Positions 34,804-46,327 of a stretch of DNA of 64,000 bases are shown in pieces. The notes beneath the pieces are model-generated. The model made no database searches and had not been told where the DNA came from. It worked only from the letters and a program-made list of their open reading frames with translations. Position 1 is the stretch's first letter. The number at the start of each line of letters is the position of its first letter. Made by a program: the position numbers and the translations under genes. This stretch comes from Citrobacter koseri (lineage in GTDB: Bacteria > Pseudomonadota > Gammaproteobacteria > Enterobacterales > Enterobacteriaceae), in NCBI GenBank assembly GCA_900446925.1, contig UAVY01000008.1, positions 372,001 through 436,000 of the forward strand, written 5' to 3'.

Positions 34804-35809
34804 TTATAGCGGGTCCACCTTCAGGCAGGAAACCGCATGCCTGAAACTGCCCTCCAGCACCGGTCGGGTTTTCGCACATTCCGGCCCGGCAATCGGGCAA
34901 CGCGTGCGGAAAACACACCCCGACGGCGGATTGATGGGTGACGGTAATTCCCCTTCCAGCAACTGAATCGTCTTGTTCTTTTCCAGATCCGGGTCGGGAA
35001 TCGGCACGGCGGACATCAGCGCTTTGGTATAAGGGTGCAGCGGATTGTGATACACCTCATCGTAGGTTCCCAACTCCACCGCATGACCCAGGTACATCAC
35101 CAGCACACGATCGGAAATATGCTTCACCACCGCCAGATCGTGAGCGATGAAGATCAGCGATAACCCCATTTCACGCTGTAGCTGTTGCAGCAGATTCACC
35201 ACCTGCGCCTGAATCGACACGTCCAGCGCCGAAACCGGCTCATCGCAAATAATCAGCTTTGGCTCCAGGATCAGAGCACGCGCGATACCAATACGCTGGC
35301 ACTGGCCGCCGGAAAACTCATGCGGGTAACGGTTAATCAGATTCGGCAGCAGCCCCACCTTCATCATCATCGCTTTCACCCGATCGCGCACTTCCTGGCG
35401 CGGCAATTTGGGATGATAAGTGCGTAATGGTTCAGCGATGATTTCTCCAATGGTCATGCGTGGGTTCAATGACGCCAGCGGGTCCTGGAAAATCATCTGA
35501 ATATCGCTGCGTACGTCCCGCCATTCATCAGGTTTCATCCCCAGCAGATCTTTCCCTAACCACGCCACGCGGCCATCGGTTGCTTTCACCAGACCAATAA
35601 TCGCCCGCGCAAAGGTCGATTTACCGCAGCCGGATTCCCCCAACCACCCCCAGCGTTTCACCTTCATACAATCGCAGCGTAACGCCATCGACCGCTTTCA
35701 GGGTTTTCGCCGGCTGCCAGAACCACTGTTTGCCATCTTTGATATCGAAATGCACTTTGAGATCGGCAATTTCGAGGAGCACTTTTCTCTCCTGGGTCAC
35801 AGCATTCAT
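34804..35809 (-). CDS. oppF: Oligopeptide ABC transporter ATPase OppF (one frameshift)
   Basis: Second ATPase of the oligopeptide importer. Walker A is GESGCGKST, the signature SGGQCQRIGIARAL, Walker B LIICDEPVSALD, and the C-terminal cysteine motif CVFRTRCPIAGPEC typical of Opp/Dpp ATPases. An extra base in ccccc at 35637-35641 shifts the frame exactly at Walker A (GVVG-ESG). Corrected length is 334 residues. Its start overlaps the oppD stop. Confidence 0.94.
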
Positions 35810-36820
35810 ACCAGCTCCTCCACCGGTTTAAAGCAGGCGCGCAAACGCCCCGGACTGAACTCCTCCAGGGGGTGGAGTTGAACTGCAAATCTCCATCGCA
35901 TACGGGCAACGCGGCTGGAATGGACACCCTTTAGGCAAGCGCAGCAAGTTCGGCGGGTTGCCCGGAATGGTCAGCATCGTTTCCCCTTCGGCATCCAGAC
36001 GCGGAACCGCATTGAGCAAACCGATGGAATACGGATGAACAGGCTGGTAAAAGACGTCGCGCGCCTTGCCGTATTCCATCGTACGACCGGCGTACATCAC
36101 CAGCACCTTATCGCAAATACCGGCCACGACGCCAAGGTCGTGCGTAATCATGATAATCGCCGTGTTAAATTCGCGTTTCAGTTCATTAAGCAACGTCATA
36201 ATCTGCGCCTGAACGGTCACGTCCAGCGCGGTTGTCGGTTCATCCGCAATCAGTAATTTCGGCCGACACAGCAGCGCCATCGCAATCATCACACGCTGGC
36301 GCATCCCGCCGGAAAACTCATGCGGATACATCTTCATCCGTTTCCGCGCTTCCGGCATTTTCACCGCGTCCAGCATTCTGACAGACTCTTCAAACGCTTC
36401 GGCCTTGCTCATACCTTTATGCAGCATCAGCACTTCCATTAACTGCTCGCCAACCCGCATATACGGGTTAAGAGAGGTCATTGGGTCCTGAAAAATCATT
36501 GAGATTTGTTCAGCGCGTAGCCTGTTGAGTTCACGCTCCGGCAGGTTGAGAATTTCGCGGCCGTTAAACGTCGCAGAACCACCAATGCGGCCATTCGCCG
36601 CCAGCAGCCCCATCAACGCAAACGCCGTTTGCGATTTGCCTGAACCTGACTCGCCGACAATTCCTAAGGTCTCCCCGGCACGCAGCGTAAAGTTCAGGTC
36701 GTTTACGGCCGTCACATCGCCGTCGGGTGTACTAAACGTCACGCGAAGATCTTTCACGTCCAGCAGTGCGTTAGCCCGTTGTTGCGCGAGTGGCGCGGTT
36801 GAGGTTTCAATTACGCTCAT
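35806..36820 (-). CDS. oppD: Oligopeptide ABC transporter ATPase OppD (one frameshift)
   Basis: First ATPase of the importer. Walker [10 protein letters not shown], signature [14 protein letters not shown], Walker [13 protein letters not shown], cysteine motif [14 protein letters not shown]. An extra g in ggggg at 35868-35872 garbles the last 20 residues; corrected, it ends in a conserved [15 protein letters not shown] tail with a stop at 35806, overlapping oppF. Corrected length is 337 residues. Confidence 0.94.
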
Positions 36821-36831
36821 GGCTGCACTCC

Positions 36832-37741
36832 TTAACGATCTTTCGGGTCGAGGGCGTCACGCAGGCCATCGCCGATAAAGTTAAAACAGAATAAGGTCAC
36901 AACGAGAAAACACGCCGGGAACAGCAGCAACCAGGGTGAAACCTCCATAGAGTTCGCACCATCGCTCAACAATGCGCCCCCAACTGCTCAGCGGCTCCTG
37001 CGTCCCTAAACCCAGAAAGCTGAGGAAGGATTCAAACAGGATCATGCTCGGCACCAGCAGCGATGCATAAACCACCACCACGCCCAGCACGTTCGGCACA
37101 ATATGACGCACAACAATGCTGACCGTTGAAACCCCGCCAACCTGCGCCGCTTCGATAAACTCTTTGCGCTTCAGGCTTAACGTCTGCCCGCGAACGATAC
37201 GCGCCATATCCAGCCAGGAGACCATCCCGATCGCCACAAAAATCAGCAGGATGTTTTGGCCGAAGAAGGTCACCAGCAAAATGACGAAGAACATAAACGG
37301 AAAGGAGTTGAGGATTTCCAGCAGACGCATCATTACGGAGTCAATTTTGCCGCCAAGATAGCCGGACAGCGACCCGTACAGCGTACCGACAACCACCGCC
37401 ACCAGCGCGGCAGCAATGCCGACCATCAGCGAGATTCGCCCGCCTATCGCCACACGAACCAGCAGATCGCGACCGGAGGAGTCCGTACCAAAATAGTGGC
37501 CCGACTCCATATCCGGCGCGCTGGACATCATGCCCCAGTCGGTATCGAAATAGGTGAACTGCGACAGCATCGGCGCCAGTGTGACAAACAGCGCGATAAT
37601 GACCAGAACGACAAGGCTGGCCACCGCCGCGCGGTTATGCATAAAACGACGGCGAGCATCCTGCCACAGGCTGCGCCCTTCAACCTCCAGCTTCTCACTG
37701 AAATTCTCCAGCGTCTCGCTGTTTTTCTTACTTAACATCAT
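36832..37741 (-). CDS. oppC: Oligopeptide ABC transporter permease OppC (one frameshift)
   Basis: Inner-membrane permease with about six helices and the EAA loop ([20 protein letters not shown]). The frame is lost at LSSWG through an extra c in ccccc at 36977-36981; the remainder reads [19 protein letters not shown] ... [13 protein letters not shown] in the next frame. Corrected length is 302 residues, as in E. coli. Confidence 0.94.
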
Positions 37742-37755
37742 AGCGAGCTCCAGTA

Positions 37756-38676
37756 TCAGTAACGAATTTTCGGGTCGATAACGGCGTACAGCACATCGAC
37801 AATCGCATTAAACAGAATGGTGAGCGTACCGACGAGAATGGTCAGACTCAGCACCAGCGAATAGTCGCGGTTCAGCGCCCCGTTCACGAAAAGTTGCCCG
37901 ATACCCGGCAAACCATAAATCGTCTCGATAACCATTGAACCCGTAATGATACCGACAAAGGCCGGGCCCATATAAGACAGTACGGGTAACAACGCCGGTT
38001 TTAAGGCATGACGGAAGATAATCCGGCGCATCGGCAAACCTTTTGCGCGCGCGGTACGGATAAAGTTGGAGTGCAACACTTCAATCATGGAGCCACGGGT
38101 AATACGGGCGATACTGGCGATATAGGCGAGCGACAGCGCGACCATCGGCAGAATCATAAATTTCAGCGCCCCGCCATTCCAGCCGCCGCCGGGCAGCCAT
38201 TTTAAGGTGATGGCAAATATCATGACTAATAAGGGGGCGACCACGAAACTGGGAATCACGACCCCGGTCATTGCCACCCCCATCACCGTATAATCCCAGC
38301 GCGTATTTTGTTTCAGCGCCGCAATCACGCCCGCGCTCACGCCAATAATAACGGCAAGGAAAAAGGCGGCTGCGCCCAGCTTCGCCGAAACCGGGAAACT
38401 CGACGCCACCAGATCGTTGACCGTATAGTCCTTATATTTAAACGAAGGCCCAAAATCGCCATGCGCCAGTTGTTTCAGATAGCTGAAGTACTGCGTCATG
38501 ATGGGATCATTAAGATGGTATTTCGCTTCGATATTCGCCAGCACTTCCGGCGGTAATGCGCGCTCTCCGGTGAAAGGGCTTCCCGGTGCGAGACGCATCA
38601 TAAAGAACGAAATCGTAATAAGTATAAAAAGCGTCGGAATCGCTTCCAGACAGCGACGTAAAATAAATTTTAACAT
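37756..38676 (-). CDS. oppB: Oligopeptide ABC transporter permease OppB
   Basis: Intact 306-residue permease: N-terminal MLKFILRRCLEAIPTLF, six predicted helices, and EAA-loop-type sequence NFIRTARAKGLPMRRIIFRH. I start at MLKFIL (38676), as in E. coli; the frame is open further upstream. It pairs with OppC as the transport channel. Confidence 0.96.
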   Translation of the reverse strand: MLKFILRRCLEAIPTLFILITISFFMMRLAPGSPFTGERALPPEVLANIEAKYHLNDPIMTQYFSYLKQLAHGDFGPSFKYKDYTVNDLVASSFPVSAKLGAAAFFLAVIIGVSAGVIAALKQNTRWDYTVMGVAMTGVVIPSFVVAPLLVMIFAITLKWLPGGGWNGGALKFMILPMVALSLAYIASIARITRGSMIEVLHSNFIRTARAKGLPMRRIIFRHALKPALLPVLSYMGPAFVGIITGSMVIETIYGLPGIGQLFVNGALNRDYSLVLSLTILVGTLTILFNAIVDVLYAVIDPKIRY

Positions 38677-38799
38677 TGCCCGTACCTTCTGGCGTGTGCC
38701 TTTACATCTCGTCATTCAGACGCACTGAAAGAGAGATGTTTATAGTGCGATGAAAATAAGACACTGTGGGGCAAAACACATTTGCCCCACGCTTTGCCA

Positions 38800-40431
38800 T
38801 TAATGCTTGATAATATACAAGTTCTTAACGTAGATATTATCCATCGGGTCTTTACCGGTATAGCCGCCTACCCACGGTTTCACCAGACGCGCGTTCACAT
38901 AGTAATAGAGCGGCACAATCGCAGAATCTTTATCAAGCTGCTGTTCCGCTTTGGCATACAACTCGGTGCGTTGCGCTTCGTCGGTCACTTTCAGCGTGTC
39001 GGCAATCAGCTTGTCAAACTCCGGGCTCTTATAGTGAGCGGTGTTGTTTGAGCTGTCGGACAGCATGGTGTTCAGGAAGGACGTCGGTTCATTGTAGTCT
39101 GCACACCAGCCCGCACGCGCGACATCAAACGTCCCCTGATGACGGGTATCAAGGAAGGTTTTCCACTCCTGGTTTTCCAGCTTCACGTTGGCGCCCAGGT
39201 TTTTCTTCCAGATTGATGCGACCGCGATCGCCAGTTTTTTATGCAGATCGGAGGTGTTGTACAGCAGGTCAAACGTTAACGGCTTATCGGCGGTATAACC
39301 GGCTTCCGCCAGCAGTTTTTTCGCTTCTTCGTTACGTTTTTCCTGTGACCATGTGAACCACTCAGGCTCAACCAGTTTCGCGCCATCGGTATACGGCGGG
39401 GTGTAGCTGTAGGCTGGCAAATCGCCCTGGTTCTTCACTTTATTAACGATAATGTCGCGATCCATCGCCAGTTTCAGCGCGGTGCGAACGCGCACGTCGT
39501 TAAACGGCGCTTTCTGGTTATTAATTTCGTAATAGTAAGTGCATAGATACGGGTCAACGCGCACTTCATTTGGGATCTCTTTTTTCAGCTTCTGGAATAA
39601 CTCAATCGGCATGTTGTTATAGGTCATGTCGATTTCACCGCTGCGGTAGCGGTTCACATCAGTTACTTCAGAAGAGATTGGCAGATAAGTCACCTGGTTG
39701 ATAACCGTTTTATCGTTATCCCAGTACTGGGTATTACGTTCCAGAACAATCCGCTCGTTGACGACCCAGTTTTTGAGTTTATACGCGCCGTTGGTCACGA
39801 TATTCGCAGGTTGGGTCCATTTCTCGCCAAATTTTTCCACAGCCGCTTTAGGAACCGGAGAAACGGACGGGTGAACCAACAGTTTGTAGAAATAAGGCAC
39901 CGGTTCGCTCAGCGTCACTTCGAACGTATTATCGTCGATGGCTTTTACGCCGAGATCGGTCGCCGGTTTTTTGCCCGCAATAATGTCATCGATATTCGCG
40001 ATGTGCCCGTATTGCAAATAGCTGGCATACGGTGATGCGGTGTTCGGATTCGCCAGGCGCTGCCAGCTATATACAAAATCGTGCGCGGTAACAGGCGTGC
40101 CGTCTGACCATTTCGCGTTTTTACGCAGATGGAATGTCCAGACTTTAAAATCTTTATTTTCCCACTTTTCAGCGACGCCCGGTGACGGGTGGCCTTCAAC
40201 ATCGCTGATCAGTAAACCTTCAAACAGGTCGCGGCTGACGTTTGACTCCGGGACACCCTCAATTTTATGTGGGTCGAGAGACTGAACTTCAGAACCATTA
40301 TTGCGAACCAGCGTCTGCTTGTCAGACAGCTGAACACCCGCCGGGACATCTGCGGCCATTGCGACATTCCCGCCGATTAGCGCAGTTAAAATCCCCGCCG
40401 CCAGCAAACTTTTTTTTGTGATGTTGGACAT
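38800..40431 (-). CDS. oppA: Oligopeptide-binding protein OppA
   Basis: Intact 543-residue periplasmic binding protein (SBP family 5). Signal peptide MSNITKKSLLAAGILTALIG, cleavage after AMA before ADVPAGVQL. The sequence is very close to Salmonella OppA in the segments I remember (VPESNVSRDLFEGLLISDVEG). It binds peptides of 2-5 residues with little side-chain preference and feeds OppBCDF. In enterics the mRNA is repressed by the sRNA GcvB near the start codon. Confidence 0.97.
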   Translation of the reverse strand: MSNITKKSLLAAGILTALIGGNVAMAADVPAGVQLSDKQTLVRNNGSEVQSLDPHKIEGVPESNVSRDLFEGLLISDVEGHPSPGVAEKWENKDFKVWTFHLRKNAKWSDGTPVTAHDFVYSWQRLANPNTASPYASYLQYGHIANIDDIIAGKKPATDLGVKAIDDNTFEVTLSEPVPYFYKLLVHPSVSPVPKAAVEKFGEKWTQPANIVTNGAYKLKNWVVNERIVLERNTQYWDNDKTVINQVTYLPISSEVTDVNRYRSGEIDMTYNNMPIELFQKLKKEIPNEVRVDPYLCTYYYEINNQKAPFNDVRVRTALKLAMDRDIIVNKVKNQGDLPAYSYTPPYTDGAKLVEPEWFTWSQEKRNEEAKKLLAEAGYTADKPLTFDLLYNTSDLHKKLAIAVASIWKKNLGANVKLENQEWKTFLDTRHQGTFDVARAGWCADYNEPTSFLNTMLSDSSNNTAHYKSPEFDKLIADTLKVTDEAQRTELYAKAEQQLDKDSAIVPLYYYVNARLVKPWVGGYTGKDPMDNIYVKNLYIIKH

Positions 40432-41162
40432 TGTGTTTGTACTCCACTCATTATAATTACTGGTTTTCTTAACCAGCCTGTTTAATCCCGTTAGGGTCCT
40501 GTACAGCACTGGAGATTTTGCTGCTGCCAGGTCGTTTACTGCTTTGCTATCACCGACTTTATTTATTCTGACGATTCGTACGATCGCCTTACGTCGATTC
40601 CGTATTCGCCTCCCCTGTCAGAGACGGACATTTATTCTGTCTGGTGCAAGAAGCTTATTGAAAATAATTCTCATCACCGCAAAATCTTCTGCAAAATATC
40701 TGGCCGGAAAGTACCAAATGCGTTTCTTAACCGCCAATACATTTTACAGATTTGTTAACTAATTCTCTTTTACGGAAAAATTTTTGACCAGAAAGACATC
40801 TCCAAAAGAGATGTTTAGGAAAAATTATTTGCCCAGTCAATATGTTAACCACTCACCCGCAACCTGACCTCGTTCTGTTGCTGCCGTCAGGCCAAAATGC
40901 ACATAAATTTAACAATTGGTTATTATTTAGCACATTCATCTGAGAGAGCGTTGAAATAACTAATAACATTTCGATAATCCTTCATCAAGCCCCAGAGTAT
41001 GATGTTAAGAAAATAACAGGCGACATAACGGCAGGCGTGAGTGTTATTAGAATAATTTATAATAGAATCAATAACAAAGAGGCATAAACATTATCAGCAT
41101 CTTTTATTATTTCAACGCTGAATTTCAACTTTAGTGAGAAGATTTACTGATAATGAAAAAGA
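40432..41162. other. Long intergenic region upstream of oppA
   Basis: About 730 bp, AT-rich, between oppA and ychE. It must hold the opp promoter and leader. The bases just before oppA (ggagtacaaacaca, then ATG on the minus strand) include a ribosome site and the CA-rich stretch that GcvB pairs with in relatives. A small hairpin acatctc-caaaa-gagatgt lies near 40797-40814. No protein frame in it looks real. Confidence 0.5.
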
Positions 41163-41188
41163 AACGGAGCCTGAAGCGGCTCCGTTTT
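41163..41188. terminator. Terminator after ychE
   Basis: acggagcc (41164-41171) pairs with ggctccgt; on the minus strand it is followed by a t-rich tract. It starts about 15 bp after the ychE stop. Confidence 0.85.
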
Positions 41189-41202
41189 ATCGGTCAGGAT
41201 CG

Positions 41203-41850
41203 TTAATTCAGTAAACCGGGGAAAATCGCTTTAATCCCCGTAACAATGAATTCAATGCCCAATGCCATCAGCAACAAGCCCATAATACGCGTAATGACGT
41301 TGATGCCCGTTTGCCCCAATAACCGCACCAGCCAGGGCGCCATGCGGAACACTCCCCAACAACAGAACGCAAACAGAGCGATGGCCACAGAGAAGCCGAT
41401 TAAATGCATAATGGTGTGGTAACGCGTTCCCCACACAATCGTCGAACTAATGGCCCCCGGCCCTGCCATTAATGGTAAGGCCAGCGGAACCACGCCAATA
41501 CTTTCGCGAATGGCGGTCTCTGATTTTTCCTGTTTGTTTTGCTTATCTTCACCCAGCTTCCCGCTGATCATCGACATCGCGATCGTCACTACCAGAATCC
41601 CACCGGCAATTCTGAACGAATCGATCGAAATGCCGAAGAGTTGCAAAATGCCATCTCCGAGAAAGAGCGAAATCCACAAAATGATGGCTACCGACAGGTT
41701 TGCCGTGAGATTTGTTTTGTTGCGCGCCGCTGCCGTCTGGTAGCTGGTCATGCTGATAAAGACGGGGATAATCCCCACCGGGTTTACCAGCGCAAATAAC
41801 CCTATGAAAAACTTGGAATAAACAGGAAAATCAAAAAGCGTTTGGGTCAC
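41203..41850 (-). CDS. ychE: YchE, MarC-family inner-membrane protein
   Basis: Intact 215-residue UPF0056/MarC-family membrane protein with about six helices (FFIGLFALVNPVGIIPVFISMT at the start). Function is unknown. The family start is GTG 41850 (reads VTQTLFDFPVY), with ggag six bases before it. The same frame extends to ATG 41940, which has a stronger ribosome site (aggaggt), and would add 30 residues; see findings. Confidence 0.9.
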   Translation of the reverse strand: MTQTLFDFPVYSKFFIGLFALVNPVGIIPVFISMTSYQTAAARNKTNLTANLSVAIILWISLFLGDGILQLFGISIDSFRIAGGILVVTIAMSMISGKLGEDKQNKQEKSETAIRESIGVVPLALPLMAGPGAISSTIVWGTRYHTIMHLIGFSVAIALFAFCCWGVFRMAPWLVRLLGQTGINVITRIMGLLLMALGIEFIVTGIKAIFPGLLN

Positions 41851-41940
41851 GGTTAGCTCCGAAACGTTAGCCGGATAAATGATGTCGATAAAAATGGTGA
41901 AAAACGCGCTGAAGATACGCCTTTTGTCAGCATATTTCAC

Positions 41941-42327
41941 CTCCTGACTGCTTGAAATTACGACTATTTCTCGGTGTTATAAATATGTGTAGATTATGCT
42001 AACTTCACCTCTATTCATCACCACTATTTATTAACACTTGGCGGAAATGGCTCAAATGGGCTGCTGAAAGGTGTCAGCTTTGCTTAAATTTGATCTGGAT
42101 CACGCAATTACTACTCAGAAGTGAGTAACCTTGCTTACGCCACCTGGAGGTAACGCGTTAGAGTTAGATAACGCTATCGCTTAAGCTCTTTTAGTAAATC
42201 AGAGCGAAATGGACGTTAAGTAACCGTTTGATTTTCAGACTGTTATACAAACTTTCGTCAATCTGTCTATACTCTCGTATCGAGCAGATGATTTACTAAA
42301 AAAGTTTAACATTATCAGGAGAGCATT
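41941..42327. promoter_or_regulatory. adhE regulatory region
   Basis: 387 bp between ychE and adhE. An FNR-like box ttgat-ctgg-atcac lies at 42090-42103, one base off the consensus. A good ribosome site (aggagag) precedes adhE. In E. coli adhE is controlled by Cra, Fis, NarL and NADH level, with a structured leader processed by RNase III; a similar leader is likely here. Confidence 0.55.
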
Positions 42328-45003
42328 ATGGCTGTTACTAATGTCGCTGAACTTAACGCACTCGTAGAGCGTGTGAAAAAAGCCCAGCGTGAATATGCCA
42401 GTTTCACTCAAGAACAGGTTGACAAAATCTTCCGCGCCGCCGCTCTGGCTGCCGCAGATGCTCGAATTCCCCTCGCTAAGATGGCCGTTGCCGAATCCGG
42501 CATGGGTATCATCGAAGATAAAGTGATTAAAAACCACTTCGCCTCCGAATACATCTATAACGCCTATAAAGATGAAAAAACCTGTGGTGTGCTGTCTGAA
42601 GACGACACCTTCGGGACTATCACCATTGCTGAACCGATTGGTATCATCTGCGGTATCGTACCGACCACTAACCCGACGTCTACTGCGATCTTTAAATCTC
42701 TGATTAGCCTGAAGACGCGTAACGCAATCATCTTCTCTCCGCATCCGCGCGCCAAAGATGCAACGAACAAAGCGGCTGACATCGTTTTGCAGGCGGCTAT
42801 CGCTGCGGGCGCGCCGAAAGACCTGATTGGCTGGATCGATCAACCTTCCGTTGAACTGTCTAACGCGCTGATGCACCACCCTGATATCAACCTGATCCTG
42901 GCGACAGGCGGTCCGGGCATGGTTAAAGCTGCATACAGCTCTGGTAAACCGGCTATCGGCGTTGGTGCAGGTAACACGCCGGTTGTTATCGACGAAACAG
43001 CAGATATCAAACGTGCGGTGGCTTCCGTACTGATGTCCAAAACTTTCGATAACGGCGTAATCTGTGCATCTGAACAGTCCGTTGTTGTTGTTGACTCCGT
43101 TTATGACGCAGTTCGCGAACGTTTCGCCAGCCACGGCGGATACCTGCTGCAAGGCAAAGAGCTGAAAGCCGTTCAGGACGTTATCCTGAAAAATGGCGCG
43201 CTGAACGCGGCTATCGTTGGTCAACCGGCATATAAAATTGCTGAACTGGCAGGCTTCACCGTACCAGAAACCACTAAGATTCTGATCGGCGAAGTAACGG
43301 CTGTTGATGATAGCGAACCGTTCGCTCACGAAAAGCTGTCTCCGACGCTGGCAATGTATCGCGCTAAAGACTTCGAAGACGCTGTTGATAAAGCAGAAAA
43401 ACTGGTTGCAATGGGCGGTATCGGTCATACCTCCTGTCTGTACACCGACCAGGACAACCAGCCAGAACGCGTTGCTTACTTCGGTCAGATGATGAAAACC
43501 GCGCGTATCCTGATTAACACCCCGGCTTCTCAGGGTGGTATCGGCGACCTGTATAACTTCAAACTCGCACCTTCCCTGACTCTGGGTTGTGGTTCCTGGG
43601 GTGGTAACTCCATCTCTGAAAACGTTGGTCCGAAACACCTGATCAACAAGAAAACCGTTGCTAAGCGAGCTGAAAACATGTTGTGGCACAAACTTCCGAA
43701 ATCTATCTACTTCCGCCGTGGCTCTCTGCCAATCGCGCTGGATGAAGTGATTACTGATGGCCACAAACGTGCGCTCATCGTGACCGACCGTTTCCTGTTC
43801 AACAATGGCTATGCTGACCAGATCACCTCCGTGCTGAAAGCGGCTGGTGTTGAAACTGAAGTCTTCTTTGAAGTTGAAGCTGATCCGACGCTGACTATCG
43901 TTCGTAAAGGCGCAGAGCTGGCGAACTCCTTCAAACCAGACGTGATCATCGCGCTGGGCGGCGGCTCCCCGATGGATGCGGCGAAAATCATGTGGGTCAT
44001 GTACGAACATCCTGAAACCCACTTCGAAGAACTGGCGCTGCGCTTTATGGACATCCGTAAACGTATCTACAAGTTCCCGAAAATGGGCGTGAAAGCGAAA
44101 ATGGTCGCAATCACTACCACTTCCGGTACCGGTTCTGAAGTAACGCCGTTTGCTGTTGTTACCGACGATGCAACCGGTCAGAAATATCCGCTGGCAGACT
44201 ATGCGCTGACGCCGGATATGGCGATTGTCGATGCGAACCTGGTTATGGACATGCCGAAGTCTCTGTGTGCGTTCGGTGGTCTGGATGCGGTCACTCACGC
44301 ACTGGAAGCCTACGTTTCCGTACTGGCATCTGAGTTCTCTGACGGTCAGGCTTTGCAGGCACTGAAACTGCTGAAAGAAAACCTGCCAGCGTCCTACCAC
44401 GAAGGGTCTAAAAACCCGGTAGCGCGTGAACGCGTTCACAGTGCAGCGACTATCGCCGGTATCGCGTTTGCGAACGCCTTCCTGGGTGTGTGCCACTCTA
44501 TGGCGCATAAACTGGGTTCTCAGTTCCACATTCCGCACGGTCTGGCAAACGCCCTGCTGATTTGTAACGTTATCCGTTACAACGCGAACGACAACCCGAC
44601 CAAGCAGACTGCGTTCAGCCAGTATGACCGTCCGCAGGCTCGCCGTCGCTATGCAGAAATCGCCGACCATCTGGGTCTGAGCGCACCGGGCGACCGTACT
44701 GCCGCTAAGATCGAGAAACTGCTGGCATGGCTGGAAAGCGTGAAAGCTGAGCTGGGTATTCCTAAGTCTATCCGTGAAGCTGGCGTGCAGGAAGCTGACT
44801 TCCTGGCTCATGTAGACAAGCTGTCTGAAGATGCATTCGATGACCAGTGCACCGGCGCTAACCCGCGTTACCCGCTGATCTCCGAGCTGAAACAGATTCT
44901 GCTGGATACCTACTACGGCCGTGAATTCACTGAAGGTGAAGTTGCTGCGAAGAAAGAAACTGCCGCACCGAAAGCTGACAAGAAAGCGAAGAAATCTGCT
45001 TAA
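42328..45003 (+). CDS. adhE: AdhE, bifunctional acetaldehyde-CoA / alcohol dehydrogenase
   Basis: Intact 891 residues, same length as E. coli. The N-terminal aldehyde dehydrogenase domain (1 to about 440) has catalytic Cys in [10 protein letters not shown]. The C-terminal iron-dependent alcohol dehydrogenase (about 450-870) has [10 protein letters not shown] for NAD and the iron histidines in [14 protein letters not shown] and CHSMAHKLG. It makes ethanol from acetyl-CoA in fermentation and forms spirosome filaments. Strong codon bias fits high expression. A long antisense open frame over it is a by-product of this bias. Confidence 0.98.
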   Translation: MAVTNVAELNALVERVKKAQREYASFTQEQVDKIFRAAALAAADARIPLAKMAVAESGMGIIEDKVIKNHFASEYIYNAYKDEKTCGVLSEDDTFGTITIAEPIGIICGIVPTTNPTSTAIFKSLISLKTRNAIIFSPHPRAKDATNKAADIVLQAAIAAGAPKDLIGWIDQPSVELSNALMHHPDINLILATGGPGMVKAAYSSGKPAIGVGAGNTPVVIDETADIKRAVASVLMSKTFDNGVICASEQSVVVVDSVYDAVRERFASHGGYLLQGKELKAVQDVILKNGALNAAIVGQPAYKIAELAGFTVPETTKILIGEVTAVDDSEPFAHEKLSPTLAMYRAKDFEDAVDKAEKLVAMGGIGHTSCLYTDQDNQPERVAYFGQMMKTARILINTPASQGGIGDLYNFKLAPSLTLGCGSWGGNSISENVGPKHLINKKTVAKRAENMLWHKLPKSIYFRRGSLPIALDEVITDGHKRALIVTDRFLFNNGYADQITSVLKAAGVETEVFFEVEADPTLTIVRKGAELANSFKPDVIIALGGGSPMDAAKIMWVMYEHPETHFEELALRFMDIRKRIYKFPKMGVKAKMVAITTTSGTGSEVTPFAVVTDDATGQKYPLADYALTPDMAIVDANLVMDMPKSLCAFGGLDAVTHALEAYVSVLASEFSDGQALQALKLLKENLPASYHEGSKNPVARERVHSAATIAGIAFANAFLGVCHSMAHKLGSQFHIPHGLANALLICNVIRYNANDNPTKQTAFSQYDRPQARRRYAEIADHLGLSAPGDRTAAKIEKLLAWLESVKAELGIPKSIREAGVQEADFLAHVDKLSEDAFDDQCTGANPRYPLISELKQILLDTYYGREFTEGEVAAKKETAAPKADKKAKKSA

Positions 45004-45028
45004 TTCGTTAGCCCAGGCGACATTCTGA

Positions 45029-45058
45029 AAAAGCCCCCGTCTTCGGGGGCTTTTTTTT
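45029..45058 (+). terminator. adhE terminator
   Basis: agcccccg, loop tctt, cgggggct, then eight t: a strong intrinsic terminator 30 bp after the adhE stop. Confidence 0.95.
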
Positions 45059-45155
45059 GCCTGATGGCGGCACAAGCGCCTTATCAGGCCTACAGGTTCT
45101 GCGTAACGTTGTAGGGATCGCCGGATGGCGGCACAAGTGCCTTATCCGGCCTACA
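45057..45155. repeat. Two REP units between adhE and tdk
   Basis: gcctgatggcggcacaagcgccttatcaggcctac and, 30 bp on, gccggatggcggcacaagtgccttatccggcctac. Two direct REP units between convergent genes. Confidence 0.88.
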
Positions 45156-45167
45156 GAACGCGTGCAA

Positions 45168-45785
45168 TCACGCGTGGCGGTGTTTCTCCTGAATCGACGT
45201 CAGGGAGCCTTCGGCAAGGGCTTCTTTGTAATGCTTGCGGCATACAGAGACATAACGCTCGTTCCCACCAATCACAACCTGCTCCCCTTCATTATAAGGT
45301 CTGCCAGCCTGATCAAGACGCAATACCATGCTTGCCTTACGGCCACAAAAACAGATTGTCTTTAATTCGACGAGTTTATCTGACCACGCGAGTAAGTATT
45401 GGCTGCCGCCAAATAACTCGCCACGAAAATCAGTACGCAGTCCGTAACACAACACCGGAATATCCAGTTGGTCAACAACCTCAGATAATTCGTACACCTG
45501 CTGGCGAGTCAAAAACTGACACTCATCAACCAGAACGCAATGTATTGTCTGTTGCGCATTCTCGGTGCGAATCTCTTCAAACAACGATGAATTTTGGTTA
45601 AACAATTTTGCTGGCGAGGAGAGACCGATACGCGAACTGACTTTACCGGCGCCGAAGCGGTCATCAATTTCCGCTGTATATACAACGGTACGCATCCCGC
45701 GTTCCTGATAATTGTATGAAGATTGCAGCAATGCAGTCGACTTACCCGCATTCATTGCCGAATAGTAGAAATATAGCTGTGCCAT
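45168..45785 (-). CDS. tdk: Thymidine kinase
   Basis: Intact 205-residue type II thymidine kinase. P-loop [12 protein letters not shown], lid/Walker [10 protein letters not shown], zinc ligands in CFCGRKASM and CRKHYKEA. Salvages thymidine to dTMP. Same length as E. coli Tdk. Confidence 0.97.
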   Translation of the reverse strand: MAQLYFYYSAMNAGKSTALLQSSYNYQERGMRTVVYTAEIDDRFGAGKVSSRIGLSSPAKLFNQNSSLFEEIRTENAQQTIHCVLVDECQFLTRQQVYELSEVVDQLDIPVLCYGLRTDFRGELFGGSQYLLAWSDKLVELKTICFCGRKASMVLRLDQAGRPYNEGEQVVIGGNERYVSVCRKHYKEALAEGSLTSIQEKHRHA

Positions 45786-46327
45786 TGGCAGCAGGCCCTC
45801 ACCTGGCTGAAATAAAGATTGGGCGGGATTGTATCATAATTTACCGGCATGTCGGGGGGTGCCTCGTCACGCCTCCAGTATAAAGAATTGAGCAAACATC
45901 GTTCGGTTATACACATTCCTTCACAAATTGTGCCTAAGATATTCATCAATGCTGCTTATCATCTCATCGCATAACCGGGCGCTCATACTTATTGTTACGC
46001 TTCCTCATAAATGTGGCAACGTATTAGGACTTTCCCGTAAGGGAAACTAATACAAAAGGTTGAAATTACTGCAATGACAGCCTATTCCACCCTGATAAAA
46101 TGTGACTAAAATCCTGGAATTTTAACGTTATGCCAGGAGTAACCTCGTTGCCAATAAGCTCTTTTTTGTGCGGTTCTTCAAGAAAAATTTAAGATGGGAT
46201 AATTAATATCTGTACTTAATAAAGAGCAATTTTGAATTCCTTACATTCCAAGCTATTGCACATCTGAATTTATCGCTCTATTATTAGCTCAACAAACCAC
46301 CCCCAATATAAGTTTGAGATTACTACA
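45786..46327. promoter_or_regulatory. tdk-hns divergent intergenic region
   Basis: 542 bp, increasingly AT-rich towards hns, as expected for the autoregulated hns promoter, where H-NS and Fis bind in relatives. A ccaat motif at about 46150 may correspond to the CspA-binding Y-box described for hns. I see no gene or RNA with good support here. Confidence 0.5.

Noticed and set aside
40544..40762. A 72-codon frame in the oppA upstream region
   Set aside because: Composition is unlike coding sequence here, no ribosome site or homologue is recognisable, and part of it crosses the opp leader.
42235..45075. A 946-codon open frame antisense to adhE
   Set aside because: It covers adhE almost exactly, has no family resemblance, and arises from the strong codon bias of adhE, which avoids codons that give stops on the other strand.
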